Shown here in pieces: positions 52,605-61,345 of a stretch of DNA of 64,000 nt (its first letter is position 1; every line of letters begins with the position of its first letter). The notes beneath the pieces were generated by a model. It was not told where the DNA came from. It searched no databases and saw only the letters and a program-made list of their open reading frames with translations. Location: assembly GCA_004294445.1 (NCBI GenBank), contig REAZ01000020.1, forward strand, positions 110,213 through 174,212, in the 5' to 3' direction. Source of the stretch: Cytophagales bacterium (GTDB taxonomy: Bacteria > Bacteroidota > Bacteroidia > Cytophagales > Thermoflexibacteraceae). Position numbers and translations under genes: made by a program.

Positions 52605-54081
52605 CCAATTTTTACACAAAACGCCTCCGTCTAACATGACTCGCAGGCGTTTATTTAGAAATAAACCTGCAATGTTGGGCTTCTATGTTATTGTATTTGC
52701 CCAATTAGTTGCAGCTTTAGGCTATCTAATTATGCCTGACGATACGCCCAATGCTGAGGAGGGCGGGTCTGTCTTTATGAAAAAAATGGACATATTCTCC
52801 TCAGACATCACACTCCTGAAAGAAGGGAAAAACGAAGATGTAAAGAAAGTGAATATATTTAGGAAAATGTATCAGGGGCAAGAGAGTAATTTTCAGAAAA
52901 TTTACCCTGTCAAAGAGTTTGAAATTATAAACGATTCCCTTTATTTTAGCTTATTACGTAAGGATTTGACTCCTCATGAGGACACCCAAAAATCTCCTAA
53001 AAAGCCCTCGGTAGTTACAAAGGAAAATTCCCTACAAGGAAATTTCCAAAACGGGAGTATGTTCGACACACATACCAAAGACAGGCGAAAAAAATACTTG
53101 CTTTTAGACTTTGTAAAGCCACTCTATGTGAATGCGGGCGAAGAAAGTGCAGCCTATACGTTCAAGGAAGCCCTAAAAACCCATCAATATTTCAAAGAGG
53201 ACACTATCCTATATAGCGGGGTGGAAAGAGTACAGAAAAATATAAATCCATACACGTTCAAAGATACTTCTTTCTATAGCCATATCAATGACAAATACTA
53301 CTACCGAGCAGACACTATAGTATATATGGACTTCGGCAAGCAGGTGCAATTTATTACCGTTGCTGACTTGGAAAAAGAGTTTCATACTGAAAATGTAGAA
53401 GTAAAAACTTTTTATTTAGGCACTGACCAGCGCGGCAGAGATGTGCTAAGTCGTATTATTTTAGGTACTCGTATTTCTCTTTCCATAGGGTTTGTTTCCG
53501 TACTCATCTCGCTCATTGTAGGCGTTAGTTTGGGGGCTATAGCAGGTTATTATCAGGGTTTTATCGATACCGTAGTGATGTGGCTAATGACCGTAATTTG
53601 GTCTATCCCAAGCATTATGCTTGTGATAGCTATTAGTTTAGTGTTAGGCAGCAAAGGCATTTGGGTAGTTTTTGTAGCCATTGGGCTTACAATATGGGTG
53701 GACATTGCCCGACTCGTGAGGGGCGAGGTGATGAGTATCAAGCAAAAACTCTATGTAGAATCGGCAAAAGCATTTGGGATTAGCAATTTTATTATCATCT
53801 ACAGACACATTCTGCCAAATCTTTTAGGCTCTATTATTGTCGTTGTTTTTGCTAATTTTGCTTCGGCTATTCTCATGGAAGCTGGGTTAAGTTTTTTGGG
53901 TATAGGAGTACAGTTGCCCGTACCTTCATGGGGCAATATGCTCAAAGAAGGCTGGAGCGAAACTAACAATTCTTTTTTAGTGCTGATGCCAAGCCTTTGC
54001 ATTATATGCTTGGTGCTTTCATTTAACTTGTTTGGCAATGGTTTACGGGACGCTTATGATCCCAAAAATACGTCTAATTAA
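52597..54081 (+). CDS. OppC/DppC-like ABC transporter permease with large insertion
   Basis: Inner-membrane permease of peptide-type ABC importers. Its first helix is at about 27-48, and the binding-protein-dependent transport domain is at about 285-490: SLSIGFVSVLISLIVG, then the EAA loop around ESAKAFGISNFIIIYRHILPN. Between them (about 50-270) is a long soluble insert, in the Bacteroidota manner. The usual partners (OppB permease, ATPases, binding protein) are absent from this neighbourhood, so it must assemble with subunits encoded elsewhere. Confidence 0.88.
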   Translation: MSDQFLHKTPPSNMTRRRLFRNKPAMLGFYVIVFAQLVAALGYLIMPDDTPNAEEGGSVFMKKMDIFSSDITLLKEGKNEDVKKVNIFRKMYQGQESNFQKIYPVKEFEIINDSLYFSLLRKDLTPHEDTQKSPKKPSVVTKENSLQGNFQNGSMFDTHTKDRRKKYLLLDFVKPLYVNAGEESAAYTFKEALKTHQYFKEDTILYSGVERVQKNINPYTFKDTSFYSHINDKYYYRADTIVYMDFGKQVQFITVADLEKEFHTENVEVKTFYLGTDQRGRDVLSRIILGTRISLSIGFVSVLISLIVGVSLGAIAGYYQGFIDTVVMWLMTVIWSIPSIMLVIAISLVLGSKGIWVVFVAIGLTIWVDIARLVRGEVMSIKQKLYVESAKAFGISNFIIIYRHILPNLLGSIIVVVFANFASAILMEAGLSFLGIGVQLPVPSWGNMLKEGWSETNNSFLVLMPSLCIICLVLSFNLFGNGLRDAYDPKNTSN

Positions 54082-54101
54082 TTCTTTTTATTATTATTGA
54101 A

Positions 54102-55322
54102 ATGACTCAAGACACGCTTGAATATCGTTTGCAAGTCAAAGAAATGGAGTTGAATACATTATTTGAGACTATTCAAGCCATTAATGACAACGAGCCAGAG
54201 GAACACCTATATCGGATATATAGATTTACTTTGCGTTCTCGCAAACACATAGGTAGATTGGCTTTGTTTGTAGTAGATGAAGAAATAGGACTATGGGAGT
54301 GCAAAGCAAGTTTTGCCATAGATGGAGATGGAACCAAGGCAGAACTGCCTGAAAGTATCAGAAAAATTGATGAGATAGCAGATATTAACGGGAACGAGGA
54401 AACGGGTTTTTTTAGGCAGTTTGACAAGGTTATTCCTGTAAAACACAAAGACACAATTCTGGCTTACGTACTCATAGGGAAAGCAAAAGGGCAGCCGATA
54501 GAAGGTATAGATTTTATAGAGGCATTGAGCAATATCATCATTGTAGCGATAGAAAACAAGAAATTAGCTCGAAAGCAAAGCAGGCAAGAGATTATTAGGC
54601 GGCAGATGGATATAGCCAAAGACGTGCAGGTGTTGCTTTTTCCAAAAAAACTCCCTTATAATGACCGCCTCAAAGTAGCAGCAAGCTACAAGCCGCATCA
54701 CACAGTAGGCGGAGATTATTACGATTTCATAGAAATAGACGAAAATAGGTTTATGCTTTGCATAGCAGATGTATCGGGGAAAGGCGTACCTGCTGCTATC
54801 TTGATGTCGAACTTTCAAGCAGCTTTGCGTACATTAGTGAGAAAAAAAACACCTCTGAAAGGAGTAGTGGAGGAGTTGAATTACCTAATTATGCAAAATG
54901 CAAGAGGAGAAAATTTTATTACTGCTTTCTTTATGGAATACGATTTTAGCTCCCGTATGATTCACTATGTAAACGCAGGGCATAACCCTCCTTTTTTGTT
55001 CATAGACAATGGAGAAACACTTTTTTTAGAAGAAGGAACAACAATTATAGGTGGCTTCGAACCTTTGCCCCTTCTTGCCCTTCCTTCTCTTAGGGCAGAT
55101 AATTTCTTGTTATTTTGCTTTACTGACGGATTTACAGAAACATATAATGAGGATAATGAAGAGTTTGGCGTGCAGATGCTCGGCGATTTTATCAAAGAGA
55201 ATTTGGATTTAGACCAAAAAGAGCTACATTTGAGGCTATTAAGCTACCTTAATACCTTTAGAGGGAACAACGCATACGCAGATGACATTACGCTACTTTC
55301 TTGCAAAGTAAATAACCGCTAA
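54102..55322 (+). CDS. SpoIIE-type PP2C phosphatase (RsbU-like), cytoplasmic
   Basis: A 406-residue protein with no membrane helix. The N-terminal half (about 10-170) looks like a GAF-type sensor; a short coiled coil leads into the PPM/SpoIIE domain. Asp223 lies in CIADVSGKGVPAA, and FCFTDGFTETYNED provides the later conserved Asp. AGHNPPFLF is a further family mark. By analogy to RsbU it would dephosphorylate an anti-sigma antagonist. It is the second SpoIIE phosphatase in the window and follows the permease by 20 bases. Confidence 0.92.
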   Translation: MTQDTLEYRLQVKEMELNTLFETIQAINDNEPEEHLYRIYRFTLRSRKHIGRLALFVVDEEIGLWECKASFAIDGDGTKAELPESIRKIDEIADINGNEETGFFRQFDKVIPVKHKDTILAYVLIGKAKGQPIEGIDFIEALSNIIIVAIENKKLARKQSRQEIIRRQMDIAKDVQVLLFPKKLPYNDRLKVAASYKPHHTVGGDYYDFIEIDENRFMLCIADVSGKGVPAAILMSNFQAALRTLVRKKTPLKGVVEELNYLIMQNARGENFITAFFMEYDFSSRMIHYVNAGHNPPFLFIDNGETLFLEEGTTIIGGFEPLPLLALPSLRADNFLLFCFTDGFTETYNEDNEEFGVQMLGDFIKENLDLDQKELHLRLLSYLNTFRGNNAYADDITLLSCKVNNR

Positions 55323-55452
55323 GTATGAAGACTTATGTTTTTATATCGCTCCGAGCTTGCTGATGATTAAAACTTAGCGTACTCATGTTACGTTACAATT
55401 TTATTCACAGAAATATAACACTTCTTGTACATATTTGTTGATGTTAAAATAG

Positions 55453-55460
55453 TATTTTTG
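55453..55460 (+). promoter_or_regulatory. -7 box (TATTTTTG) upstream of the S8 protease gene
   Basis: TAnnTTTG match 28 bases before the ATG at 55488; a nearby TTTG at 55434-55437 is too close for the -33 position. Confidence 0.4.
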
Positions 55461-55487
55461 TAAAATTGTAATCTCGCAAACCTATTT

Positions 55488-58400
55488 ATGAGGAAAAATA
55501 TTTACATACTTTTCTTGTTGTGCTTTGCTCCATCTTTGTTTGCCCAAACAGCAAAACAAATAGCAAAATATCTACCTAATAGACTTATAGTCAAACTAAA
55601 ACCTTTTGTTTTTGAAAAAGAAAATGCCCTTAGTAATCTCAAAGAAAGCATCGGTTTTGAAGAAATAAAACCCCTATTTGCACAGAAAATAAACCAATCT
55701 GATGCACTTTCCAACTATTATGAAATTGTGTTTGATGAAAAAGAGTCTTTGGAAAGCATTTCCAAACGACTTTATGAAACCAATTTGATAGAGCATATAG
55801 AGCCGATTAGCTATTACGAATCGCTCACTCCTCCTTTTGTGCCTAATGATGTTTTTTATACCAAAGGGCTTCTTTGGGGGCATGACAAAGCCAAAGTTCC
55901 GCAGGCGTGGGAAATTAGCAAAGGAGATTCCAATATCGTCATTGGTATCATAGACGCTTATGCCTATACGAATCATCTTGAGTTCAGGGGGCAAATGAAA
56001 TTTAATCATAAAGAAAGATACGGAATTCGTAACTATGATGACGATGGCAATGGCTTCGTAGATGATTCGCTCGGTTATGATTTTGCCGAAGGAAATTATA
56101 TGATTACAGGTTGGCATGGCACAGCAGTTGCAGGCATTGCCGCCGCCAAAGTAAATAATGGTATTGGGGTAGCGGGCGTAGGGTTTAATTGCCGTTTTAT
56201 GCCTATCAAAGTCCAAGACGAAAGGCGAAATATTCTTAGCCTGAACGTTGTAAAGGCAATTCGCTATGCAGTGGACAATGGTTGTAAAATTATCAATCTT
56301 TCTTTGGGGGGGGTAAGCACAAACTTCTCAAAGTTAGAGCAAGAAGTAATAAACTATGCTAACCACAAAGGCGTTCTGATAATAGCGGCGGCAGGAAATG
56401 ATGCGGGAGAATTTAACTTATTTCCCGCCTCTTACGAGAACGTACTTTCAGTAGCTGCCTCCGATGCCAATGATAGAAATATCGGCTCAAATAGTAATTT
56501 TATAGACTTGCTTGCTCCTGGCAAAGATATTTGGACAACAAATATTTATCCATACCCTGACGAATATGTGATGCACTACGGCTCTTCTTTTGCCGTTCCC
56601 TTTGTAGCTGGGGCTGCGGGATTGGTAAAGGCAAGATTTCCCGATTTTACACCTTTGCAGATAGCTGAGCAGCTTCGAGCTACGGCTGATGATGTCTATC
56701 AGGTAGCGGGCAATGCTGCTTTTGCTGAAAGAATCGGCAGAGGAAGGATTAACGTATTGAGAGCTGTTCAGGATAGAAATATAGCACAATCGGTCAGAGT
56801 GAAAAATGCTAAGTTCACAGATAAATTTGGGAATTATGCTTTCCCTGATGACACTGTTGCTTTGGTCTGTGATTTCATAAACTATTTAAAACCAAGTTCT
56901 TCTGCCCTCAAAGCCACGCTAAGTTCTACTTCTTCGTATGTGCGTATCATAAAAAATACAGTTAAAATTGGGGCTTTATCCACAATGGACTCGCTCAATA
57001 ATGCAAAAGAGCCTTTTCTGGTTTATATTAATCCACAAACGCCGCCCAACACAATCATCAAATTTAGAGTAGGTTTCGAAGATAGTTCTTATACTGATTA
57101 TCAGTATTTTAATGTAGAAACATCTACAGACTACTTAGATATGTATTTTAATGATTTTAGTCTTACCTCTGCTGCAGATGGTAGAATGGGTTTGGTCGGT
57201 CAAAGTGCTAACAACGGCATAGGTATTGTCTATCAGGGCAAGCAGGTACTCAAAGATGCGGGGCTAATGATTAGCTCCTCTCCATCCAAAGTGGCAAATA
57301 GTATAATTGTTAATAATTCAACAAGGGCAGATGATTTCAAGGCAGTAAACCACATCAAATTTGTGAGCAAGGATTTGCAGTCACTTGCTGCTTCGGCTAC
57401 CTTCAAAGATGCCAACAAAATAGGCTTGGAAATTACTCAAACCATCAAAGGGAGAATCAATCAGCCGCATCAGAAATATCTGCTGGTCGATTATGACATA
57501 GTGAATAAAGGCAGCCAACTCATAGATAGCTTGTCAGTAGGGCTTTTTGCAGATTGGAATATCGCGGGCGGTTATGCCGACTTTGCTAATTGGGATGAGA
57601 AAGAAAAGTTTGGCTATGTATTCCAAGAAGGTGCAAAAACATATTTGGGCATCAAAGTTTTGGGCGAAGAGTTACAATATTACGCTATAGACAAAATAAG
57701 AAATGACGGAAATCTTAATTTCATAGATGGTTTTTCGGATAATGAGAAATATATAACGCTCAATAATGACTTGAAAAACAAGGAAGCGGGCTATAGTGCG
57801 GTCTATGGGAGTGATGTTGCGCATGTAGTAAGCACCAAAATAAGGAAACTTGGGCAAGGGCAAAGTAAAAAAATTACCTTCGCCATTTTGGGAGGGAGTA
57901 ACTTGGAAGACCTTCGAAAAGCATCGCAGCAAGCTCAAATCATGGCAAACCCTAACGCTCCCAAAGGGAAAGCCCCTATTGTGCCTACTTTACTTTGTCG
58001 TAATGAAAAAATGTTCGTAAGACCGAGCAATGGAACAAATTTTAGGTTTTATGAAGAAAGTAACTTGAAGGCACCTAAAAGCGAAGGAAAAGAATTTGAA
58101 GTAAGTTTGGCAGACACAGCAAAAGTGTTCTATATCAGTAATATAGATTCTTTGGTAGAAAGTAACTTGGTGAAATATCAATTCAAAGTGCATCAGGCAA
58201 AAGCCAAATTTTCGTCCATAGACTCGCTAAATATCGTAGATTCTTCGGCTATCTATTTTTCCGATAAAAGCACAAAAGCTGTAAAATGGTCATGGAATTT
58301 TGGAGATGGTACTAAAAAAGATACTATCCAAAACCCCAAACACGAATTTAACCAAATAGGCAGCTATAAAATAACGCTCACAATTACCGACAGTGTAGGT

Positions 58401-60164
58401 TGTGAGGCATCATTCAGCAAGACGGTAAAGATAGTTCGCATGGCAAGAAGCCCATTGCCAATGCTTTCACAGTACGAGATATTGGTATGTAGGACTGAGC
58501 CTGTAATAGTTGCACCGTCCAACGGACAAAAGTTCAGATTTTATACTTCCTATCCTTTGGCAACGCCCGTATGGAGTGGGAAAACATATATTATCACAGA
58601 TACAAATATAAAGAAAATCTATATCACAAACATAGATTCTACCTTTGAAAGTAAGCCTATTGTCTTGACGATTGGCAGGCGGGACTTAACAGCAAATTTT
58701 GATTATTCTCCGAAAGCAGATACCATTACCAACAATCAAATTACTTTTAAAGACCTCTCTACCACAAGTTTATTTATTACCAAATGGGAATGGAACTTCG
58801 GAGATGGCTCGCCTGCAGATTTTAGTAGAAATCCATCACGCCGCTTTAATAAGCAAGGAATTTATAAGGTGTTTTTGAAAGTAACCGACTTAGCGGGCTG
58901 CACAGATACTATTTCAAAGTTTTTTAGGGTAGGCAATAAAAGCCCAAATCCTATAGTGAGCAATCAGACAGTTTGCAAGGGGGCATCAGTAACATTGAAT
59001 CCTACTAATGGAACAAAATTTAAGTTCTATACTTCCTTGCCATTAAGCACTCCCGTCCATAGCGGGCAGTCCTATAGCTTTACGCCTACGGCAAGCAGTA
59101 TCCTCTATGTTACCAATGCAGATTCTATCATAGAGAGTAATTACCAAACAGTGAGTATAGAAGTAAATGAGCCTAAAGCAGCCTTTACAACGGCTACGGA
59201 AATCTTACTTTACCGCAGTAATAGTATTTCCCAATTTCAAGATTTGAGCAAAAATGCAGTTTCTTGGTCATGGAATTTTGGAGATGGCTCGCCTATTTCT
59301 AAGGAAAAAAATCCTAATTATCAATATAAAAAACAAGGAGAATACGAGGTAAGGCTTTCTATCATAGATATTTACGGTTGTGAGGCTTCCACGAGCATGA
59401 AAGTAAAGGTATTTAATAGAGCAAAGCCTCCACAGATTTCGGGGGTTACTATTTGTAAAGATGCACCCGTTATGCTGCGCCCCACGGGTGGTAAGAAATT
59501 CAGATTTTATGAAACCTATCCGTCTGCCTTAATTTTATTTAGTGGCGAAGCATGGAACTTAGGGAAAGTGGCAGAGAGCAAAACCTATTACGTAACTTGC
59601 ATAGATTCTTTGCATGAAAGCGAAGCTACTAAAGTAGAAATAAAGGTAGATGAAATAACAGCCGATTTTGATATAAAATTTGTTGGCGAAAGTGCCTTTG
59701 CTGGCGATACACTCTATTTCCAACCAAAATCAAAAAATGCGATTGTTTGGGAATGGTTCATGGGAGATGGCACAGCAAGCTACCGCAATAACCCTTTCCG
59801 AGTCTATAAAAATGCTGGTAATTATGGAGTTACCTTGAATATAGGGAATGCTACAGGCTGCGTTGCATCTATGACCAAAATTCTAACAGTAAAGGAGAAA
59901 ACCATCATCCCGCCGAATATTAAGGTTTTTCTGTACCCTAACCCGACAGATGGAGAAATAAAAATGGAGGTCAGTACACTAAAATTTACACCCGTATATA
60001 TAGAACTCTACAATGCCTTAGGGCAAAGGTTGGACGTTCTCACGAAAGACATGATAAAAAATGAAATTTATAAATACTCCCTACAGGGGCGTGAAAAAGG
60101 CGTGTATATGCTCAGGCTGACATTTGATGGAGAAACTTTTGTGAAAAAAGTGATTTATCAATAA
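55488..60164 (+). CDS. secreted S8 protease with four PKD domains and T9SS sorting tail
   Basis: A 1558-residue extracellular subtilase. Signal peptide 1-20, a pro-domain, then the peptidase (about 135-420) with triad Asp156 (GIIDAY), His210 (WHGTAVAG), Ser367 (HYGSSFAVP, where GTSMA is usual) and oxyanion Asn in AAAGNDAG. From about 830 onward, a repeating block alternates an Ig-like module (CRNEKMFVRPSNGTNFRFY-type) with a PKD domain (WSWNFGDG near 933, 1100, 1260, and a WEWFMGDG variant near 1420). Residues about 1475-1558 (FLYPNPTDGE, ELYNALGQRL, VKKVIYQ) are a type A T9SS sorting domain, so it is exported by type IX secretion and anchored or released at the cell surface. Confidence 0.95.
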   Translation: MRKNIYILFLLCFAPSLFAQTAKQIAKYLPNRLIVKLKPFVFEKENALSNLKESIGFEEIKPLFAQKINQSDALSNYYEIVFDEKESLESISKRLYETNLIEHIEPISYYESLTPPFVPNDVFYTKGLLWGHDKAKVPQAWEISKGDSNIVIGIIDAYAYTNHLEFRGQMKFNHKERYGIRNYDDDGNGFVDDSLGYDFAEGNYMITGWHGTAVAGIAAAKVNNGIGVAGVGFNCRFMPIKVQDERRNILSLNVVKAIRYAVDNGCKIINLSLGGVSTNFSKLEQEVINYANHKGVLIIAAAGNDAGEFNLFPASYENVLSVAASDANDRNIGSNSNFIDLLAPGKDIWTTNIYPYPDEYVMHYGSSFAVPFVAGAAGLVKARFPDFTPLQIAEQLRATADDVYQVAGNAAFAERIGRGRINVLRAVQDRNIAQSVRVKNAKFTDKFGNYAFPDDTVALVCDFINYLKPSSSALKATLSSTSSYVRIIKNTVKIGALSTMDSLNNAKEPFLVYINPQTPPNTIIKFRVGFEDSSYTDYQYFNVETSTDYLDMYFNDFSLTSAADGRMGLVGQSANNGIGIVYQGKQVLKDAGLMISSSPSKVANSIIVNNSTRADDFKAVNHIKFVSKDLQSLAASATFKDANKIGLEITQTIKGRINQPHQKYLLVDYDIVNKGSQLIDSLSVGLFADWNIAGGYADFANWDEKEKFGYVFQEGAKTYLGIKVLGEELQYYAIDKIRNDGNLNFIDGFSDNEKYITLNNDLKNKEAGYSAVYGSDVAHVVSTKIRKLGQGQSKKITFAILGGSNLEDLRKASQQAQIMANPNAPKGKAPIVPTLLCRNEKMFVRPSNGTNFRFYEESNLKAPKSEGKEFEVSLADTAKVFYISNIDSLVESNLVKYQFKVHQAKAKFSSIDSLNIVDSSAIYFSDKSTKAVKWSWNFGDGTKKDTIQNPKHEFNQIGSYKITLTITDSVGCEASFSKTVKIVRMARSPLPMLSQYEILVCRTEPVIVAPSNGQKFRFYTSYPLATPVWSGKTYIITDTNIKKIYITNIDSTFESKPIVLTIGRRDLTANFDYSPKADTITNNQITFKDLSTTSLFITKWEWNFGDGSPADFSRNPSRRFNKQGIYKVFLKVTDLAGCTDTISKFFRVGNKSPNPIVSNQTVCKGASVTLNPTNGTKFKFYTSLPLSTPVHSGQSYSFTPTASSILYVTNADSIIESNYQTVSIEVNEPKAAFTTATEILLYRSNSISQFQDLSKNAVSWSWNFGDGSPISKEKNPNYQYKKQGEYEVRLSIIDIYGCEASTSMKVKVFNRAKPPQISGVTICKDAPVMLRPTGGKKFRFYETYPSALILFSGEAWNLGKVAESKTYYVTCIDSLHESEATKVEIKVDEITADFDIKFVGESAFAGDTLYFQPKSKNAIVWEWFMGDGTASYRNNPFRVYKNAGNYGVTLNIGNATGCVASMTKILTVKEKTIIPPNIKVFLYPNPTDGEIKMEVSTLKFTPVYIELYNALGQRLDVLTKDMIKNEIYKYSLQGREKGVYMLRLTFDGETFVKKVIYQ

Positions 60165-61273
60165 ATTCTTCTGTTTCTTGCTATCACTTGCCAAGTGCCT
60201 ATAACTTCTTGATTTTCTACTATATAAACTTCTTGATACAAATTAATAGTAGGGCAGATATGATACGGAACACCGTAAAGTAACTGTCCTATTTTTATAT
60301 CTTCCCAGTCTGCAACTTCCAATACCAAATGCTCTTCACTTTGGGAAACAAAGCGGTAGTTTTCCAAATTAAGAAATTTGACTCGTTTCTCTATCGGATT
60401 TTCAGCCGCCACAGCTTTATGTCCAAGGTCTAAGGTAATGTAGCCTTTTTTGGGTTTGGAAATAACACTTGTCAATAAAATACCTGCCCACTCAAAATTT
60501 TGCTCAGGTAGCGATTCGCCATACCCCCAATCTGAAACAAGGCAGGTGCCAGGGCTACAATATACTTCGTTGCGTAGGGCGTGCGTAGTAAATGCGGGCG
60601 TTCCTCCGCAAATAATCATTGGTTTGGGAAAGCCTAATTGAGCTATTTTTTCTATTACTTTTTGCACAGGCAAAAAAGCCTCGTCTATTGCTTTCTTCCT
60701 CTCCAAAAAGTCCGTTTGTCGGAAATTACCATCATAAGCATGCAAGCCATTGCAGACAAGAGAGGGGAATCTATCTCTGTTTGCTAATAGAGTGTAAAAA
60801 TCTATCAATGAATCATTTACCTCATGCCCACTTCTGTTCATTGCATTATTTACGTCTATAAACACATGGGCTATGAGCTTATGCTTGGCAAAAATGAGAT
60901 TAAGATGTGCAGCCATTTCTACACAGTCCACCAAAGATGCAAAATGAACTGTTGGATATTTTGCTTGCAATAGAGCCAATCTTTCTGCCTTGCCGCGCAC
61001 CAACTGATGCGCTATCAGCACGAACTTGCCTCCCGCCATTGCCACCATTTCAGCCTCCGCAATAGTAGCAGCCTTAAACTTTGTAATGCCCATAGCAAGC
61101 TGCATTTGCACTATTTCTATCATTTTATAAGTTTTCACATGAGGCATCAGGCGGTCTGCCGTTGTAATGCGTAACATATTTTCGATATTATGCTGTACTC
61201 TTTCCTTGAAAATAAGCAAAGAAGGTGTATCTAAATCTTGCTCATTTCTGATTTCAAACCATCTATTTCCCAT
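60158..61273 (-). CDS. D-TA family PLP-dependent enzyme (D-threonine aldolase-like)
   Basis: A 371-residue fold-type III PLP enzyme resembling D-threonine aldolase/D-serine dehydratase. The N-terminal HVKTYK (His45, Lys47, Lys50) contains the PLP lysine region (usually HxKTHK). DVNNAMNRSGHE and ICGGTPAF mark the barrel; the C-terminal YHICPTINLY holds the His and Cys expected at the metal site. Substrate is not certain; D-threonine, D-serine or a related amino acid are possible. Its stop overlaps the convergent S8 protease gene by 7 bases. Confidence 0.9.
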   Translation of the reverse strand: MGNRWFEIRNEQDLDTPSLLIFKERVQHNIENMLRITTADRLMPHVKTYKMIEIVQMQLAMGITKFKAATIAEAEMVAMAGGKFVLIAHQLVRGKAERLALLQAKYPTVHFASLVDCVEMAAHLNLIFAKHKLIAHVFIDVNNAMNRSGHEVNDSLIDFYTLLANRDRFPSLVCNGLHAYDGNFRQTDFLERKKAIDEAFLPVQKVIEKIAQLGFPKPMIICGGTPAFTTHALRNEVYCSPGTCLVSDWGYGESLPEQNFEWAGILLTSVISKPKKGYITLDLGHKAVAAENPIEKRVKFLNLENYRFVSQSEEHLVLEVADWEDIKIGQLLYGVPYHICPTINLYQEVYIVENQEVIGTWQVIARNRRIY

Positions 61274-61303
61274 ATTTATAGCTATTTTTAAGACACATAA
61301 AAA

Positions 61304-61335
61304 AACCTATAAAGCCTAACGACCTTATAGGTTTG
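61304..61335. terminator. hairpin terminator after nagB
   Basis: AAACCTATAA/TTATAGGTTT (61304-61313, 61326-61335), a perfect 10-bp stem just beyond the nagB stop on the minus strand. Confidence 0.75.
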
Positions 61336-61345
61336 AGATTTCATT

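Noticed and set aside
55674..56216. A 180-codon minus-strand frame inside the S8 protease gene
   Set aside because: It overlaps the catalytic domain of a confident gene, lacks any recognisable domain and has the base pattern of an antisense shadow.
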